The position numbers and the translations under genes are program-made. 64,000 nucleotides of DNA, from NCBI GenBank assembly GCA_950097015.1, contig CATNEN010000001.1, positions 4,635,001 to 4,699,000 on the forward strand, written 5' to 3'. The first letter of the stretch is position 1. Every line of letters begins with the position of its first letter. Source of the DNA: Macrostomum hystrix. Its lineage: Eukaryota; Platyhelminthes; Macrostomidae. Below, in pieces: positions 37,401 through 51,332 of this stretch. The notes beneath the pieces were generated by a model. It ran no database searches and had not been told where the DNA came from. It saw only the letters and a list, made by a program, of their open reading frames with translations.

Positions 37401-40400
37401 CAGAATCTAGAAGAGATCCCAAAGTAGAATCTAGAACAGATCCCAAACCAGAATCTAGAAGAGATCCCAAAGCAGAATCTAGAAGAGATCCCAAAGTAGA
37501 ATCTAGAACAGATCCCAAAGCAGAATCTAGAACAGATACCAAAGCAGAATCTAGAACAGATTCCAAAGCAGAATCTAAAACAGATCCCAAACCAGAATCT
37601 AGAAGAGATCCCAAAGTAGAATCTAGAATAGATTCCAAAGCAGAATCTAAAACAGATCCCTAACCATAATCTAGAACAGATTCCAAACCAGAATCTAGAA
37701 CAGATCCCAAACCAGAATCTAGAAGAGATCCCAAACCAGAATCTAGAACAGATTCCAAAGCAGAATCTAAAACAGATCCCAAACCAGAATCTAGAAGAGA
37801 TCCCAAAGTAGAATCTAGAACAGATCCCAAAGCAGAATCTAGAACAGATACCAAAGCAGAATCTAGAACAGATTCCAAAGCAGAATCTAAAACAGATCCC
37901 AAACCAGAATCTAGAAGAGATCCCAAAGTAGAATCTAGAACAGATTCCAAACCAGAATCTAGAACAGATTCCAAAACAGAATCTAAAACAGATCCCTAAC
38001 CATAATCTAGAACAGATTCCAAAGCAGAATCTAGAACAGATCCCAAACCAGAATCTAGAAGAGATCCCTAACCAGAATCTAGAACAGATCCCAAACCAGA
38101 ATCTAGAACAGATCCCAAACCAGAATCTAGAACAGATACCAAAGTAGAATCTAAAACAGATCCCTAACCATAATCTAGAACAGATTCAAAACCAGAATCT
38201 AGAACAGATCCCAAACCAGAATCTAGAAGAGATCCCAAAGTAGAATCTAGAATAGATTCCAAAGCAGAATCTAAAACAGATCCCTAACCATAATCTAGAA
38301 CAGATTCCAAACCAGAATCTAGAACAGATCCCAAACCAGAATCTAGAAGAGATCCCAAAGTACAATCTAGAACAGATCCCAAACCAGAATCTAGAATAGA
38401 TCCCAAAGCAGAATCTAGAACAGATTCCAAAGCAGAATCTAAAACAGATCCCTAACCATAATCTAGAACAGATTCCAAACCAGAATCTAGAACAGATCCC
38501 AAACCAGAATCTAGAAGAGATCCCAAACCAGAATCTAGAACAGATACCAAAGTAGAATCTAAAACAGATCCCTAACCATAATCTAGAACAGATTCAAAAC
38601 CAGAATCTAGAACAGATCCCAAAGCAGAATCTAAAACAGATTCCAAACCAGAATCTAGAACAGATACCAAAGTAGAATCTAAAACAGATCCCTAACCATA
38701 ATCTAGAACAGATTCAAAACCAGAATCTAGAACAGATCCCAAAGCAGAATCTAAAACAGATTCCAAACCAGAATCTAGAACAGATCACAAACCAGAATCT
38801 AGAATAGATTCCAAACCAGAATCTAGAACAGATTCCAAACCAGAATCTAGAACAGATCCCAAACCAGAATCTAGAACAGATCCCAAACCAGAATCTAGAA
38901 CAGATACCAAAGTAGAATCTAAAACAGATCCCTAACCATAATCTAGAACAGATTCAAAACCAGAATCTAGAACAGATCCCAAACCAGAATCTAGAAGAGA
39001 TCCCAAAGTAGAATCTAGAATAGATTCCAAAGCAGAATCTAAAACAGATTCCAAACCAGAATCTAGAACAGATCCCAAAGCAGCATCTAGAACCGATCCC
39101 AAACCAGAATCTAGAAGAGATCCCAAAGTAGAATCTAGAACAGATCCCAAAGCAGAATCTAGAACAGATTCCAAAGCAGAATCTAAAACAGATCCCTAAC
39201 CATAATCTAGAACAGATTCCAAACCAGAATCTAGAACAGATCCCAAACCAGAATCTAGAAGAGATCCCAAACCAGAATCTAGAACAGATTCCAAAGCAGA
39301 ATCTAAAACAGATCCCAAACCAGAATCTAGAAGAGATCCCAAAGTAGAATCTAGAACAGATCCCAAACCAGAATCTAGAAGAGATCCCAAACCAGAATCT
39401 AGAACAGATACCAAAGTAGAATCTAGAACAGATCCCAAAGCAGAATCTAGAACCGATCCCAAAGCAGCATCTAGAACCGATCCCAAAGCAGCATCTAGAA
39501 CCGATCCCAAAGCAGAATCTAAAACAGATCCCTAACCATAATCTAGAACAGATTCCAAACCAGAATCTAGAACAGATCCCAAAGCAGCATCTAGAACCGA
39601 TCCCAAAGTAGAATCTAGAACAGATCCCAAAGCAGAATCTAGAACAGATTCCAAAGCAGAATCTAAAACAGATCCCTAACCATAATCTAGAACAGATTCC
39701 AAACCAGAATCTAGAACAGATCCCAAACCAGAATCTAGAAGAGATCCCAAACCAGAATCTAGAACAGATTCCAAAGCAGAATCTAAAACAGATCCCAAAC
39801 CAGAATCTAGAAGAGATCCCAAAGTAGAATCTAGAACAGATCCCAAAGCAGAATCTAGAACAAATACCAAAGCAGAATCTAGAACAGATTCCAAAGCAGA
39901 ATCTAAAACAGATCCCAAACCAGAATCTAGAAGAGATCCCAAAGTAGAATCTAGAACAGATTCCAAACCAGAATCTAGAACAGATTCCAAAACAGAATCT
40001 AAAACAGATCCCTAACCATAATCTAGAACAGATTCCAAAGCAGAATCTAGAACAGATCCCAAACCAGAATCTAGAACAGATCCCAAACCAGAATCTAGAA
40101 CAGATACCAAAGTAGAATCTAAAACAGATCCCTAACCATAATCTAGAACAGATTCAAAACCAGAATCTAGAACAGATCCCAAACCAGAATCTAGAAGAGA
40201 TCCCAAAGTAGAATCTAGAATAGATTCCAAAGCAGAATCTAAAACAGATTCCAAACCAGAATCTAGAACAGATCCCAAAGCAGCATCTAGAACCGATCCC
40301 AAACCAGAATCTAGAAGAGATCCCAAAGTAGAATCTAGAACAGATCCCAAAGCAGAATCTAGAACAGATTCCAAAGCAGAATCTAAAACAGATCCCTAAC

Positions 40401-40650
40401 CATAATCTAGAACAGATTCCAAACCAGAATCTAGAACAGATCCCAAACCAGAATCTAGAAGAGATCCCAAACCAGAATCTAGAACAGATTCCAAAGCAGA
40501 ATCTAAAACAGATCCCAAACCAGAATCTAGAAGAGATCCCAAAGTAGAATCTAGAACAGATCCCAAACCAGAATCTAGAAGAGATCCCAAACCAGAATCT
40601 AGAACAGATACCAAAGTAGAATCTAGAACAGATCCCAAAGCAGAATCTAG
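31460..40650. repeat. Higher-order duplication, copy B (about 9.2 kb)
   Basis: Second copy of the 21.53-31.41 kb segment. In the parts read side by side only isolated base differences were noticed: a G in copy A near 24,796 (GATTCCGAAGC) that is A here, CAAAACA near 29,527 against CAAACCA here, and AAAGAAGAATC near 36,510 here against AAAGTAG in copy A. Identity is therefore very high, although a full alignment was not possible. Confidence 0.85.
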
Positions 40651-43600
40651 AACCGATCCCAAAGCAGCATCTAGAACCGATCCCAAAGCAGCATCTAGAA
40701 CCGATCCCAAAGCAGAATCTAAAACAGATCCCTAACCATAATCTAGAACAGATTCCAAACCAGAATCTAGAACAGATCCCAAAGCAGCATCTAGAACCGA
40801 TCCCAAAGTAGAATCTAGAACAGATCCCAAAGCAGAATCTAGAACAGATTCCAAAGCAGAATCTAAAACAGATCCCTAACCATAATCTAGAACAGATTCC
40901 AAACCAGAATCTAGAACAGATCCCAAACCAGAATCTAGAAGAGATCCCAAACCAGAATCTAGAACAGATTCCAAAGCAGAATCTAAAACAGATCCCAAAC
41001 CAGAATCTAGAAGAGATCCCAAAGTAGAATCTAGAACAGATCCCAAAGCAGAATCTAGAACAAATACCAAAGCAGAATCTAGAACAGATTCCAAAGCAGA
41101 ATCTAAAACAGATCCCAAACCAGAATCTAGAAGAGATCCCAAAGTAGAATCTAGAACAGATTCCAAACCAGAATCTAGAACAGATTCCAAAACAGAATCT
41201 AAAACAGATCCCTAACCATAATCTAGAACAGATTCCAAAGCAGAATCTAGAACAGATCCCAAACCAGAATCTAGAACAGATCCCAAACCAGAATCTAGAA
41301 CAGATACCAAAGTAGAATCTAAAACAGATCCCTAACCATAATCTAGAACAGATTCAAAACCAGAATCTAGAACAGATCCCAAACCAGAATCTAGAAGAGA
41401 TCCCAAAGTAGAATCTAGAATAGATTCCAAAGCAGAATCTAAAACAGATCCCTAACCATAATCTAGAACAGATTCCAAACCAGAATCTAGAACAGATCCC
41501 AAACCAGAATCTAGAAGAGATCCCAAAGTAGAATCTAGAACAGATCCCAAACCAGAATCTAGAAGAGATCCCAAAGCAGAATCTAGAACAGATTCCAAAG
41601 CAGAATCTAAAACAGATCCCTAACCATAATCTAGAACAGATTCCAAACCAGAATCTAGAACAGATCCCAAACCAGAATCTAGAAGAGATCCCAAACCAGA
41701 ATCTAGAACAGATCCCAAAGCAGAATCTAAAACAGATTCCAAACCAGAATCTAGAACAGATCACAAACCAGAATCTAGAATAGATTCCAAACCAGAATCT
41801 AGAACAGATTCCAAACCAGAATCTAGAACAGATCCCAAACCAGAATCTAGAACAGATCCCAAACCAGAATCTAGAACAGATACCAAAGTAGAATCTAAAA
41901 CAGATCCCTAACCATAATCTAGAACAGATTCAAAACCAGAATCTAGAACAGATCCCAAACCAGAATCTAGAAGAGATCCCAAAGTAGAATCTAGAATAGA
42001 TTCCAAAGCAGAATCTAAAACAGATCCCTAACCATAATCTAGAACAGATTCCAAACCAGAATCTAGAACAGATCCCAAACCAGAATCTAGAACAGATCCC
42101 AAAGTAGAATCTAGAACAGATCCCAAAGCAGAATCTAGAACAGATTCCAAAGCAGAATCTAAAACAGATCCCAAACCAGAATCTAGAACAGATCCCAAAG
42201 CAGAATCTAGAACAGATCCCAAACCATAATCTAGAAGAGATCCCACACCAGAATCTAGAACAGATACCAAAGCAGAATCTAAAACAGATTCCAAAGCAGA
42301 ATCTAAAACAGATCCCTAACCATAATCTAGAACAGATTCCAAACCAGAATCTAGAACAGATCCCAAACCAGAATCTAGAAGAGATCCCAAACCAGAATCT
42401 AGAACAGATACCAAAGTAGAATCTAAAACAGATCCCTAACCATAATCTAGAACAGATTCAAAACCAGAATCTAGAACAGATCCCAAACCAGAATCTAGAA
42501 GAGATCCCAAAGTAGAATCTAGAATAGATTCCAAAGCAGAATCTAAAACAGATTCCAAACCAGAATCTAGAACAGATCCCAAAGCAGCATCTAGAACCGA
42601 TCCCAAACCAGAATCTAGAAGAGATCCCAAAGTAGAATCTAGAACAGATCCCAAAGCAGAATCTAGAACAGATTCCAAAGCAGAATCTAAAACAGATCCC
42701 TAACCATAATCTAGAACAGATTCCAAACCAGAATCTAGAACAGATCCCAAACCAGAATCTAGAAGAGATCCCAAACCAGAATCTAGAACAGATTCCAAAG
42801 CAGAATCTAAAACAGATCCCAAACCAGAATCTAGAAGAGATCCCAAAGTAGAATCTAGAACAGATCCCAAACCAGAATCTAGAAGAGATCCCAAACCAGA
42901 ATCTAGAACAGATACCAAAGTAGAATCTAGAACAGATCCCAAAGCAGAATCTAGAACCGATCCCAAAGCAGCATCTAGAACCGATCCCAAAGCAGCATCT
43001 AGAACCGATCCCAAAGCAGCATCTAGAACCGATCCCAAAGCAGAATCTAAAACAGATCCCTAACCATAATCTAGAACAGATTCCAAACCAGAATCTAGAA
43101 CAGATCCCAAAGCAGCATCTAGAACCGATCCCAAAGCAGCATCTAGAACCGATCCCAAAGTAGAATCTAGAACAGATCCCAAAGCAGAATCTAGAACAGA
43201 TTCCAAAGCAGAATCTAAAACAGATCCCTAACCATAATCTAGAACAGATTCCAAACCAGAATCTAGAACAGATCCCAAACCAGAATCTAGAAGAGATCCC
43301 AAACCAGAATCTAGAACAGATTCCAAAGCAGAATCTAAAACAGATCCCAAACCAGAATCTAGAAGAGATCCCAAAGTAGAATCTAGAACAGATCCCAAAG
43401 CAGAATCTAGAACAGATACCAAAGCAGAATCTAGAACAGATTCAAAACCAGAATCTAGAACAGATCCCAAACCAGAATCTAGAAGAGATCCCAAAGTAGA
43501 ATCTAGAATAGATTCCAAAGCAGAATCTAAAACAGATCCCTAACCATAATCTAGAACAGATTCCAAACCAGAATCTAGAACAGATCCCAAACCAGAATCT

Positions 43601-46600
43601 AGAACAGATCCCAAAGTAGAATCTAGAACAGATCCCAAAGCAGAATCTAGAACAGATTCCAAAGCAGAATCTAAAACAGATCCCAAACCAGAATCTAGAA
43701 CAGATCCCAAAGCAGAATCTAGAACAGATCCCAAACCATAATCTAGAAGAGATCCCAAACCAGAATCTAGAACAGATACCAAAGCAGAATCTAAAACAGA
43801 TTCCAAAGCAGAATCTAAAACAGATCCCTAACCATAATCTAGAACAGATTCCAAACCAGAATCTAGAACAGATCCCAAACCAGAATCTAGAAGAGATCCC
43901 AAACCAGAATCTAGAAGAGATCCCAAAGTAGAATCTAGAACAGATTCCAAACCAGAATCTAGAACAGATTCCAAAACAGAATCTAAAACAGATCCCTAAC
44001 CATAATCTAGAACAGATTCCAAAGCAGAATCTAGAACAGATCCCAAACCAGAATCTAGAAGAGATCCCTACCCAGAATCTAGAACAGATCCCAAACCAGA
44101 ATCTAGAACAGATCCCAAACCAGAATCTAGAACAGATACCAAAGTAGAATCTAAAACAGATCCCTTACCATAATCTAGAACAGATTCAAAACCAGAATCT
44201 AGAACAGATCCCAAACCAGAATCTAGAAGAGATCCCAAACCAGAATCTAGAATAGATTCCAAAGCAGAATCTAAAACAGATCCCTAACCATAATCTAGAA
44301 CAGATTCCAAACCAGAATCTAGAACAGATCCCAAACCAGAATCTAGAAGAGATCCCAAAGTAGAATCTAGAACAGATCCCAAACCAGAATCTAGAAGAGA
44401 TCCCAAAGCAGAATCTAGAACAGATTCCAAAGCAGAATCTAAAACAGATCCCTAACCATAATCTAGAACAGATTCCAAACCAGAATCTAGAACAGATCCC
44501 AAACCAGAATCTAGAAGAGATCCCAAACCAGAATCTAGAACAGATCCCAAAGCAGAATCTAAAACAGATTCCAAACCAGAATCTAGAACAGATCACAAAC
44601 CAGAATCTAGAATAGATTCCAAACCAGAATCTAGAACAGATTCCAAACCAGAATCTAGAACAGATCCCAAACCAGAATCTAGAACAGATCCCAAACCAGA
44701 ATCTAGAACAGATACCAAAGTAGAATCTAAAACAGATCCCTAACCATAATCTAGAACAGATTCAAAACCAGAATCTAGAACAGATCCCAAACCAGAATCT
44801 AGAAGAGATCCCAAAGTAGAATCTAGAATAGATTCCAAAGCAGAATCTAAAACAGATCCCTAACCATAATCTAGAACAGATTCCAAACCAGAATCTAGAA
44901 CAGATCCCAAACCAGAATCTAGAACAGATCCCAAAGTAGAATCTAGAACAGATCCCAAAGCAGAATCTAGAACAGATTCCAAAGCAGAATCTAAAACAGA
45001 TCCCAAACCAGAATCTAGAACAGATCCCAAAGCAGAATCTAGAACAGATCCCAAACCATAATCTAGAAGAGATCCCACACCAGAATCTAGAACAGATACC
45101 AAAGCAGAATCTAAAACAGATTCCAAAGCAGAATCTAAAACAGATCCCTAACCATAATCTAGAACAGATTCCAAACCAGAATCTAGAACAGATCCCAAAC
45201 CAGAATCTAGAAGAGATCCCAAACCAGAATCTAGAACAGATACCAAAGTAGAATCTAAAACAGATCCCTAACCATAATCTAGAACAGATTCAAAACCAGA
45301 ATCTAGAACAGATCCCAAACCAGAATCTAGAAGAGATCCCAAAGTAGAATCTAGAATAGATTCCAAAGCAGAATCTAAAACAGATTCCAAACCAGAATCT
45401 AGAACAGATCCCAAAGCAGCATCTAGAACCGATCCCAAACCAGAATCTAGAAGAGATCCCAAAGTAGAATCTAGAACAGATCCCAAAGCAGAATCTAGAA
45501 CAGATTCCAAAGCAGAATCTAAAACAGATCCCTAACCATAATCTAGAACAGATTCCAAACCAGAATCTAGAACAGATCCCAAACCAGAATCTAGAAGAGA
45601 TCCCAAACCAGAATCTAGAACAGATTCCAAAGCAGAATCTAAAACAGATCCCAAACCAGAATCTAGAAGAGATCCCAAAGTAGAATCTAGAACAGATCCC
45701 AAACCAGAATCTAGAAGAGATCCCAAACCAGAATCTAGAACAGATACCAAAGTAGAATCTAGAACAGATCCCAAAGCAGAATCTAGAACCGATCCCAAAG
45801 CAGCATCTAGAACCGATCCCAAAGCAGCATCTAGAACCGATCCCAAAGCAGAATCTAAAACAGATCCCTAACCATAATCTAGAACAGATTCCAAACCAGA
45901 ATCTAGAACAGATCCCAAAGCAGCATCTAGAACCGATCCCAAAGCAGCATCTAGAACCGATCCCAAAGTAGAATCTAGAACAGATCCCAAAGCAGAATCT
46001 AGAACAGATTCCAAAGCAGAATCTAAAACAGATCCCTAACCATAATCTAGAACAGATTCCAAACCAGAATCTAGAACAGATCCCAAACCAGAATCTAGAA
46101 GAGATCCCAAACCAGAATCTAGAACAGATTCCAAAGCAGAATCTAAAACAGATCCCAAACCAGAATCTAGAAGAGATCCCAAAGTAGAATCTAGAACAGA
46201 TCCCAAAGCAGAATCTAGAACAGATACCAAAGCAGAATCTAGAACAGATTCCAAAGCAGAATCTAAAACAGATCCCAAACCAGAATCTAGAAGAGATCCC
46301 AAAGTAGAATCTAGAACAGATTCCAAACCAGAATCTAGAACAGATTCCAAAACAGAATCTAAAACAGATCCCTAACCATAATCTAGAACAGATTCCAAAG
46401 CAGAATCTAGAACAGATCCCAAACCAGAATCTAGAAGAGATCCCTAACCAGAATCTAGAACAGATCCCAAACCAGAATCTAGAACAGATCCCAAACCAGA
46501 ATCTAGAACAGATACCAAAGTAGAATCTAAAACAGATCCCTAACCATAATCTAGAACAGATTCAAAACCAGAATCTAGAACAGATCCCAAACCAGAATCT

Positions 46601-47713
46601 AGAAGAGATCCCAAACCAGAATCTAGAATAGATTCCAAAGCAGAATCTAAAACAGATCCCTAACCATAATCTAGAACAGATTCCAAACCAGAATCTAGAA
46701 CAGATCCCAAACCAGAATCTAGAAGAGATCCCAAAGTAGAATCTAGAACAGATCCCAAACCAGAATCTAGAAGAGATCCCAAAGCAGAATCTAGAACAGA
46801 TTCCAAAGCAGAATCTAAAACAGATCCCTAACCATAATCTAGAACAGATTCCAAACCAGAATCTAGAACAGATCCCAAACCAGAATCTAGAAGAGATCCC
46901 AAACCAGAATCTAGAACAGATCCCAAAGCAGAATCTAAAACAGATTCCAAACCAGAATCTAGAACAGATCACAAACCAGAATCTAGAATAGATTCCAAAC
47001 CAGAATCTAGAACAGATTCCAAACCAGAATCTAGAACAGATCCCAAACCAGAATCTAGAACAGATCCCAAACCAGAATCTAGAACAGATACCAAAGTAGA
47101 ATCTAAAACAGATCCCTAACCATAATCTAGAACAGATTCAAAACCAGAATCTAGAACAGATCCCAAACCAGAATCTAGAAGAGATCCCAAAGTAGAATCT
47201 AGAATAGATTCCAAAGCAGAATCTAAAACAGATCCCTAACCATAATCTAGAACAGATTCCAAACCAGAATCTAGAACAGATCCCAAACCAGAATCTAGAA
47301 CAGATCCCAAAGTAGAATCTAGAACAGATCCCAAAGCAGAATCTAGAACAGATTCCAAAGCAGAATCTAAAACAGATCCCAAACCAGAATCTAGAACAGA
47401 TCCCAAAGCAGAATCTAGAACAGATCCCAAACCATAATCTAGAAGAGATCCCAAACCAGAATCTAGAACAGATACCAAAGCAGAATCTAAAACAGATTCC
47501 AAAGCAGAATCTAAAACAGATCCCTAACCATAATCTAGAACAGATTCCAAACCAGAATCTAGAACAGATCCCAAACCAGAATCTAGAAGAGATCCCAAAC
47601 CAGAATCTAGAACAGATACCAAAGTAGAATCTAAAACAGATCCCTAACCATAATCTAGAACAGATTCAAAACCAGAATCTAGAACAGATTCCAAACCAGA
47701 ATCTAGAACAGAT

Positions 47714-50700
47714 TCCAAACCAGAATCTAGAATAGATTCCAAACCAGAATCTAGAACAGATTCCAAACCAGAATCTAGAACAGATCCCAAACCAGAATCT
47801 AGAACAGATCCCAAACCAGAATCTAGAACAGATACCAAAGTAGAATCTAAAACAGATCCCTAACCATAATCTAGAACAGATTCAAAACCAGAATCTAGAA
47901 CAGATCCCAAACCAGAATCTAGAAGAGATCCCAAAGTAGAATCTAGAATAGATTCCAAAGCAGAATCTAAAACAGATTCCAAACCAGAATCTAGAACAGA
48001 TCCCAAAGCAGCATCTAGAACCGATCCCAAACCAGAATCTAGAAGAGATCCCAAAGTAGAATCTAGAACAGATCCCAAAGCAGAATCTAGAACAGATTCC
48101 AAAGCAGAATCTAAAACAGATCCCTAACCATAATCTAGAACAGATTCCAAACCAGAATCTAGAACAGATCCCAAACCAGAATCTAGAAGAGATCCCAAAC
48201 CAGAATCTAGAACAGATTCCAAAGCAGAATCTAAAACAGATCCCAAACCAGAATCTAGAAGAGATCCCAAAGTAGAATCTAGAACAGATCCCAAACCAGA
48301 ATCTAGAAGAGATCCCAAACCAGAATCTAGAACAGATACCAAAGTAGAATCTAGAACAGATCCCAAAGCAGAATCTAGAACCGATCCCAAAGCAGCATCT
48401 AGAACCGATCCCAAAGCAGCATCTAGAACCGATCCCAAAGAAGAATCTAAAACAGATCCCTAACCATAATCTAGAACAGATTCCAAACCAGAATCTAGAA
48501 CAGATCCCAAAGCAGCATCTAGAACCGATCCCAAAGCAGCATCTAGAACCGATCCCAAAGTAGAATCTAGAACAGATCCCAAAGCAGAATCTAGAACAGA
48601 TTCCAAAGCAGAATCTAAAACAGATCCCTAACCATAATCTAGAACAGATTCCAAACCAGAATCTAGAACAGATCCCAAACCAGAATCTAGAAGAGATCCC
48701 AAACCAGAATCTAGAACAGATTCCAAAGCAGAATCTAAAACAGATCCCAAACCAGAATCTAGAAGAGATCCCAAAGTAGAATCTAGAACAGATCCCAAAG
48801 CAGAATCTAGAACAGATACCAAAGCAGAATCTAGAACAGATTCCAAAGCAGAATCTAAAACAGATCCCAAACCAGAATCTAGAAGAGATCCCAAAGTAGA
48901 ATCTAGAACAGATTCCAAACCAGAATCTAGAACAGATTCCAAAACAGAATCTAAAACAGATCCCTAACCATAATCTAGAACAGATTCCAAAGCAGAATCT
49001 AGAACAGATCCCAAACCAGAATCTAGAAGAGATCCCAAAGTAGAATCTAGAACAGATCCCAAACCAGAATCTAGAAGAGATCCCAAACCAGAATCTAGAA
49101 CAGATCCCAAACCAGAATCTAGAAGAGATCCCAAAGTAGAATCTAGAACAGATCCCAAACCAGAATCTAGAAGAGATCCCAAAGTAGAATCTAGAACAGA
49201 TTCCAAACCAGAATCTAGAACAGATCCCAAACCAGAATCTAGAAGAGATCCCAAAGTAGAATCTAGAACAGATCCCAAACCAGAATCTAGAACAGATCCC
49301 AAACCAGAATCTAGAACAGATACCAAAGCAGAATCTAGAACAGATTCCAAAGCAGAATCTAAAACAGATCCCAAACCAGAATCTAGAAGAGATCCCAAAG
49401 TAGAATCTAGAACAGATCCCAAACCAGAATCTAGAACAGATTCCAAAGCAGAATCTAAAACAGATCCCTAACCATAATCTAGAACAGATTCCAAACCAGA
49501 ATCTAGAACAGATCCCAAACCAGAATCTAGAATAGATTCCAAACCAGAATCTAGAACAGATTCCAAACCAGAATCTAGAACAGATCCCAAACCAGAATCT
49601 AGAACAGATCCCAAACCAGAATCTAGAACAGATACCAAAGTAGAATCTAAAACAGATCCCTAACCATAATCTAGAACAGATTCAAAACCAGAATCTAGAA
49701 CAGATCCCAAACCAGAATCTAGAAGAGATCCCAAAGTAGAATCTAGAATAGATTCCAAAGCAGAATCTAAAACAGATTCCAAACCAGAATCTAGAACAGA
49801 TCCCAAAGCAGCATCTAGAACCGATCCCAAACCAGAATCTAGAAGAGATCCCAAAGTAGAATCTAGAACAGATCCCAAAGCAGAATCTAGAACAGATTCC
49901 AAAGCAGAATCTAAAACAGATCCCTAACCATAATCTAGAACAGATTCCAAACCAGAATCTAGAACAGATCCCAAACCAGAATCTAGAAGAGATCCCAAAC
50001 CAGAATCTAGAACAGATTCCAAAGCAGAATCTAAAACAGATCCCAAACCAGAATCTAGAAGAGATCCCAAAGTAGAATCTAGAACAGATCCCAAACCAGA
50101 ATCTAGAAGAGATCCCAAACCAGAATCTAGAACAGATACCAAAGTAGAATCTAGAACAGATCCCAAAGCAGAATCTAGAACCGATCCCAAAGCAGCATCT
50201 AGAACCGATCCCAAAGCAGCATCTAGAACCGATCCCAAAGAAGAATCTAAAACAGATCCCTAACCATAATCTAGAACAGATTCCAAACCAGAATCTAGAA
50301 CAGATCCCAAAGCAGCATCTAGAACCGATCCCAAAGCAGCATCTAGAACCGATCCCAAAGTAGAATCTAGAACAGATCCCAAAGCAGAATCTAGAACAGA
50401 TTCCAAAGCAGAATCTAAAACAGATCCCTAACCATAATCTAGAACAGATTCCAAACCAGAATCTAGAACAGATCCCAAACCAGAATCTAGAAGAGATCCC
50501 AAACCAGAATCTAGAACAGATTCCAAAGCAGAATCTAAAACAGATCCCAAACCAGAATCTAGAAGAGATCCCAAAGTAGAATCTAGAACAGATCCCAAAG
50601 CAGAATCTAGAACAGATACCAAAGCAGAATCTAGAACAGATTCCAAAGCAGAATCTAAAACAGATCCCAAACCAGAATCTAGAAGAGATCCCAAAGTAGA

Positions 50701-51332
50701 ATCTAGAACAGATTCCAAACCAGAATCTAGAACAGATTCCAAAACAGAATCTAAAACAGATCCCTAACCATAATCTAGAACAGATTCCAAAGCAGAATCT
50801 AGAACAGATCCCAAACCAGAATCTAGAAGAGATCCCAAAGTAGAATCTAGAACAGATCCCAAACCAGAATCTAGAAGAGATCCCAAACCAGAATCTAGAA
50901 CAGATCCCAAACCAGAATCTAGAAGAGATCCCAAAGTAGAATCTAGAACAGATCCCAAACCAGAATCTAGAAGAGATCCCAAAGTAGAATCTAGAACAGA
51001 TTCCAAACCAGAATCTAGAACAGATCCCAAACCAGAATCTAGAAGAGATCCCAAAGTAGAATCTAGAACAGATCCCAAACCAGAATCTAGAACAGATCCC
51101 AAACCAGAATCTAGAACAGATACCAAAGCAGAATCTAGAACAGATTCCAAAGCAGAATCTAAAACAGATCCCAAACCAGAATCTAGAAGAGATCCCAAAG
51201 TAGAATCTAGAACAGATCCCAAACCAGAATCTAGAACAGATTCCAAAGCAGAATCTAAAACAGATCCCTAACCATAATCTAGAACAGATTCCAAACCAGA
51301 ATCTAGAACAGATCCCAAACCAGAATCTAGAA
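47714..51332. repeat. 1.8-kb tandem duplication within the array
   Basis: The variant pattern of about 47,714-49,532 is repeated at +1,800 bp (75 units) up to about 51,332, and the two copies abut. The otherwise unusual unit ending AAAGAAGAATCTAAAAC appears at about 48,438 and again at 50,238. This is a second, independent tandem event beside the 9.9-kb one. Confidence 0.8.
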
